Notes under the pieces: model-generated
The model's database searches: none
Told to the model about the DNA's origin: nothing
What the model saw: the letters and a program-made list of their open reading frames with translations, nothing else
Assembly: GCA_020051815.1 (NCBI GenBank)
Contig: JAGVQF010000132.1
Span: forward strand, 1-5,317
Length of the DNA: 5,317 nt
DNA from: Candidatus Saganbacteria bacterium
GTDB lineage: Bacteria; Margulisbacteria; WOR-1; O2-12-FULL-45-9; XYB2-FULL-48-7
Direction: 5' to 3'
Part shown: in pieces, positions 3,896 to 5,317 of the stretch
How the letters are laid out: every line of letters starts with the position of its first letter
Numbering within the stretch: position 1 is the first letter of the stretch
Made by a program: the position numbers and the translations under genes

Positions 3896-5317
3896 TAGTC
3901 TAACGTGACCTCCGCCGGCTCATTGGGCATGCTTTCTGGCAGGGTGGCCGGGCTAGATGCATTTGCGGCTGTCGCAGGCGCATGAGGGAGTGGCGGCTCC
4001 GGCGTATCATCAGCCTTTACCGGCGCGCCGAAGATCGTCGGTGCCGGTTGCCTGGTTGTCCGCCAGGCCGCGCTCAGATCGACCGAAAGCTTGAGGCCGA
4101 AGTTTGTTGATTCGCTGCCGTAAGAGAGCTGCCCGCCGAAAAGATCGAGCCGGAGCAACTGATTGACCCATGAGGGGGTCACGCCGAGCGTGACGCGGCG
4201 GTCTGTAAACGCCTGCGGCGAGCCGGCCGAAGGGAGGCCGGTCATTTGGCTGCCGGTCTGATCGTACCGGATGGATACGTCCCAGTTGTTCTGAAAGGCG
4301 TAGCCGAGCTCGGCGTTCAACTTATAGGTGTCGATCTCCGGGTAGAGGTAGCCGGTGTAGAGCCGCCCGTCGCTGCCCGTATAGCGCTTGGGCAGAGCGG
4401 TTTCGTCGATTGAATAGTCGGCACCCAGGCCCAGCCGAACACTTTCACCGCTTAATCGGAACTGGCCGCCCAAAGTCCGGCTCGCGGTTGTTTCCGAGAA
4501 AGATATCCCATTATAATCTTCGGCGTAATAATCGCGCTGATTGATCCCTTGCCTGTAACGCAGTTCAAGGTAGACGGCCTTGTTGGCCGATTCAAGCGCG
4601 GCCACCGGCGCCAATGAGAACGTATGCTGACGCCGGCTGGGGGCAAACGGTCCGGCAGGGGTTGTTTGATCCGAGTTCTCAAAATCATAGCCGAGCCGCA
4701 GTCCGGCGCCTAAGCGTACGCCGCCGTCGTATTGCAGGACTGGTGTTAGGCCAGCGGCAAGTTCGGCGCGACGACCGTTGCTTAGCCCCTGGTCATAGCC
4801 GAAACGAGCGTCGCCGCGCAGGGCGAAGTGGCGCCAGCCGAAATGGCGGTTGAGGTCATAGTTGTCCAGCCCGGCGCGCAGTTGTAAATCTGGATGGTTG
4901 TATTCGCGGATCGCTTTTTGCTCAAGAGTTTCTTCCTTGTCAAAGGCCGTGTATCCGGCTTTGAGCTCGACGGGGAAGTGATTGGAAAATTCTTCCGGGT
5001 CAAACGCTAGGGGAGGTGGCGGGTCATCGCGCTTGACAATGGAGAGGGCGTTATCAAGCACGGCGGCAACCGCGTTGTCGTCTTTTTTGACTTCGGCCGG
5101 CAGTTTGTCAGGGTAAAGGACAACTAACCGGTAATTGCCGATCGGCACGCCGGCCGCGACGGTTATTGTTGCCGAAACTTTCTCATTGACCTGCCCGCTC
5201 GCTTTCTCTTCAGAAACATTATCTAATCGAATGGCGATGCCGTTTTCCTTTTTGTCGCCCGACCAAAATTCGATCACCGCTTTCGGGGGAAAATCGATCC
5301 CGGCGATCACAACGGCC
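3895..5317 (-). CDS. Outer-membrane beta-barrel protein with N-terminal IPT/TIG-like domain, 5' end outside window
   Basis: The frame is open to the right edge and gives 473 residues; the start lies beyond the window, and the GTG at 5310 is not a convincing start because homologous-looking strand sequence continues through it. Residues 1-95 (VVIAGIDFPPKAVIEFW, then SATITVAAGVPIGNYRLVVLYPD, LDNALSIV) read as an IPT/TIG-type immunoglobulin-like domain. A DPPPPLAFDPEEF linker follows. From about 115 to 415 alternating, aromatic-ended strands dominate (HFALRGDARFGYD, VRLGAGLRLGYDF, AVYLELRYRQG, VRLGLGADYSI, KLNAELGYAFQ, WDVSIRYDQTG, FGLKLSVDLSAAW), typical of an outer-membrane barrel of roughly 12-16 strands. 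Instead of ending at the last aromatic strand it continues for about 55 Pro/Ala-rich residues to EVTLD. It is the first visible gene of the leftward operon. The family is unrecognised; whether it acts as porin, secretion channel or scaffold cannot be told. Confidence 0.85.
   Translation of the reverse strand, partial: AVVIAGIDFPPKAVIEFWSGDKKENGIAIRLDNVSEEKASGQVNEKVSATITVAAGVPIGNYRLVVLYPDKLPAEVKKDDNAVAAVLDNALSIVKRDDPPPPLAFDPEEFSNHFPVELKAGYTAFDKEETLEQKAIREYNHPDLQLRAGLDNYDLNRHFGWRHFALRGDARFGYDQGLSNGRRAELAAGLTPVLQYDGGVRLGAGLRLGYDFENSDQTTPAGPFAPSRRQHTFSLAPVAALESANKAVYLELRYRQGINQRDYYAEDYNGISFSETTASRTLGGQFRLSGESVRLGLGADYSIDETALPKRYTGSDGRLYTGYLYPEIDTYKLNAELGYAFQNNWDVSIRYDQTGSQMTGLPSAGSPQAFTDRRVTLGVTPSWVNQLLRLDLFGGQLSYGSESTNFGLKLSVDLSAAWRTTRQPAPTIFGAPVKADDTPEPPLPHAPATAANASSPATLPESMPNEPAEVTLD
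5032..5316 (-). other. IPT/TIG-like domain of the barrel protein
   Basis: About 95 residues with the layout G-x-(D/N)-F-(P)..., V-x-x-TI-x-V, P-x-G-x-Y-x-LVV and a closing LDNALSIV strand match immunoglobulin-like IPT/TIG domains of surface proteins. More copies may precede it outside the window. Confidence 0.55.

Noticed and set aside
4452..5003. Several 70-80 codon frames on both strands within the barrel gene
   Set aside because: Out-of-frame shadows of the barrel gene, Arg/Pro-rich as expected for shifted GC-rich frames.
1..5317. CRISPR array, tRNA or rRNA genes
   Set aside because: No regularly spaced direct repeats, cloverleaf-like segments or rRNA-like conserved stretches were seen; the S23 gene is not embedded in a 23S gene here.

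Overview
The window looks like chromosome from an uncultivated diderm (two-membrane) bacterium. One side carries an outer-membrane beta-barrel gene. The other carries strong AGGAGG-type ribosome binding sites, a ComM-type AAA+ gene and a PUR-domain (DUF3276-like) gene. The mix of short genes, an orphan S23 four-helix-bundle gene and poorly recognisable envelope proteins recalls Margulisbacteria/Saganbacteria-type metagenome bins. That placement is an impression only: no rRNA or marker gene is present to test it.

Region 1 (1-1304, + strand) is the tail of an operon. It holds the 3' part of comM, two tiny unrecognised genes (43 and 50 codons) that do not resemble known families, and a 77-residue PUR/DUF3276-like nucleic-acid-binding protein. 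Each of the three small genes has its own near-consensus Shine-Dalgarno. Spacers are 3, 11 and 40 bases, and a GC-rich hairpin closes the unit. ComM is a DNA branch-migration motor of natural transformation, so a co-transcribed PUR-type single-strand binder and two basic micro-proteins form a possible nucleic-acid-handling set.

Region 2 (1311-1777) is a compact AT-rich cassette: an S23/IVS four-helix-bundle gene bounded by a long imperfect terminal inverted repeat built from an AAATGACAAA word. It sits exactly between two convergent operons. It resembles the intervening sequences of 23S rRNA in other bacteria, but here it is not in an rRNA gene. It is the best candidate in the window for an under-described mobile unit.

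Region 3 (1838-5317, - strand) is a tightly packed three-gene operon whose promoter lies beyond the right edge. In transcription order it encodes (i) an IPT/TIG-like domain plus beta-barrel with a Pro/Ala-rich tail, 5' end outside the window; (ii) a helical protein with a HEAT-like middle and a Pro-rich tail, its start overlapping the previous stop (TAATG); and (iii) a protein with a tandem duplication of an unrecognised ~80-residue domain, then a TonB/AgmX-like C-terminal domain but no visible signal peptide or membrane anchor. Together they suggest an envelope assembly of unknown function.
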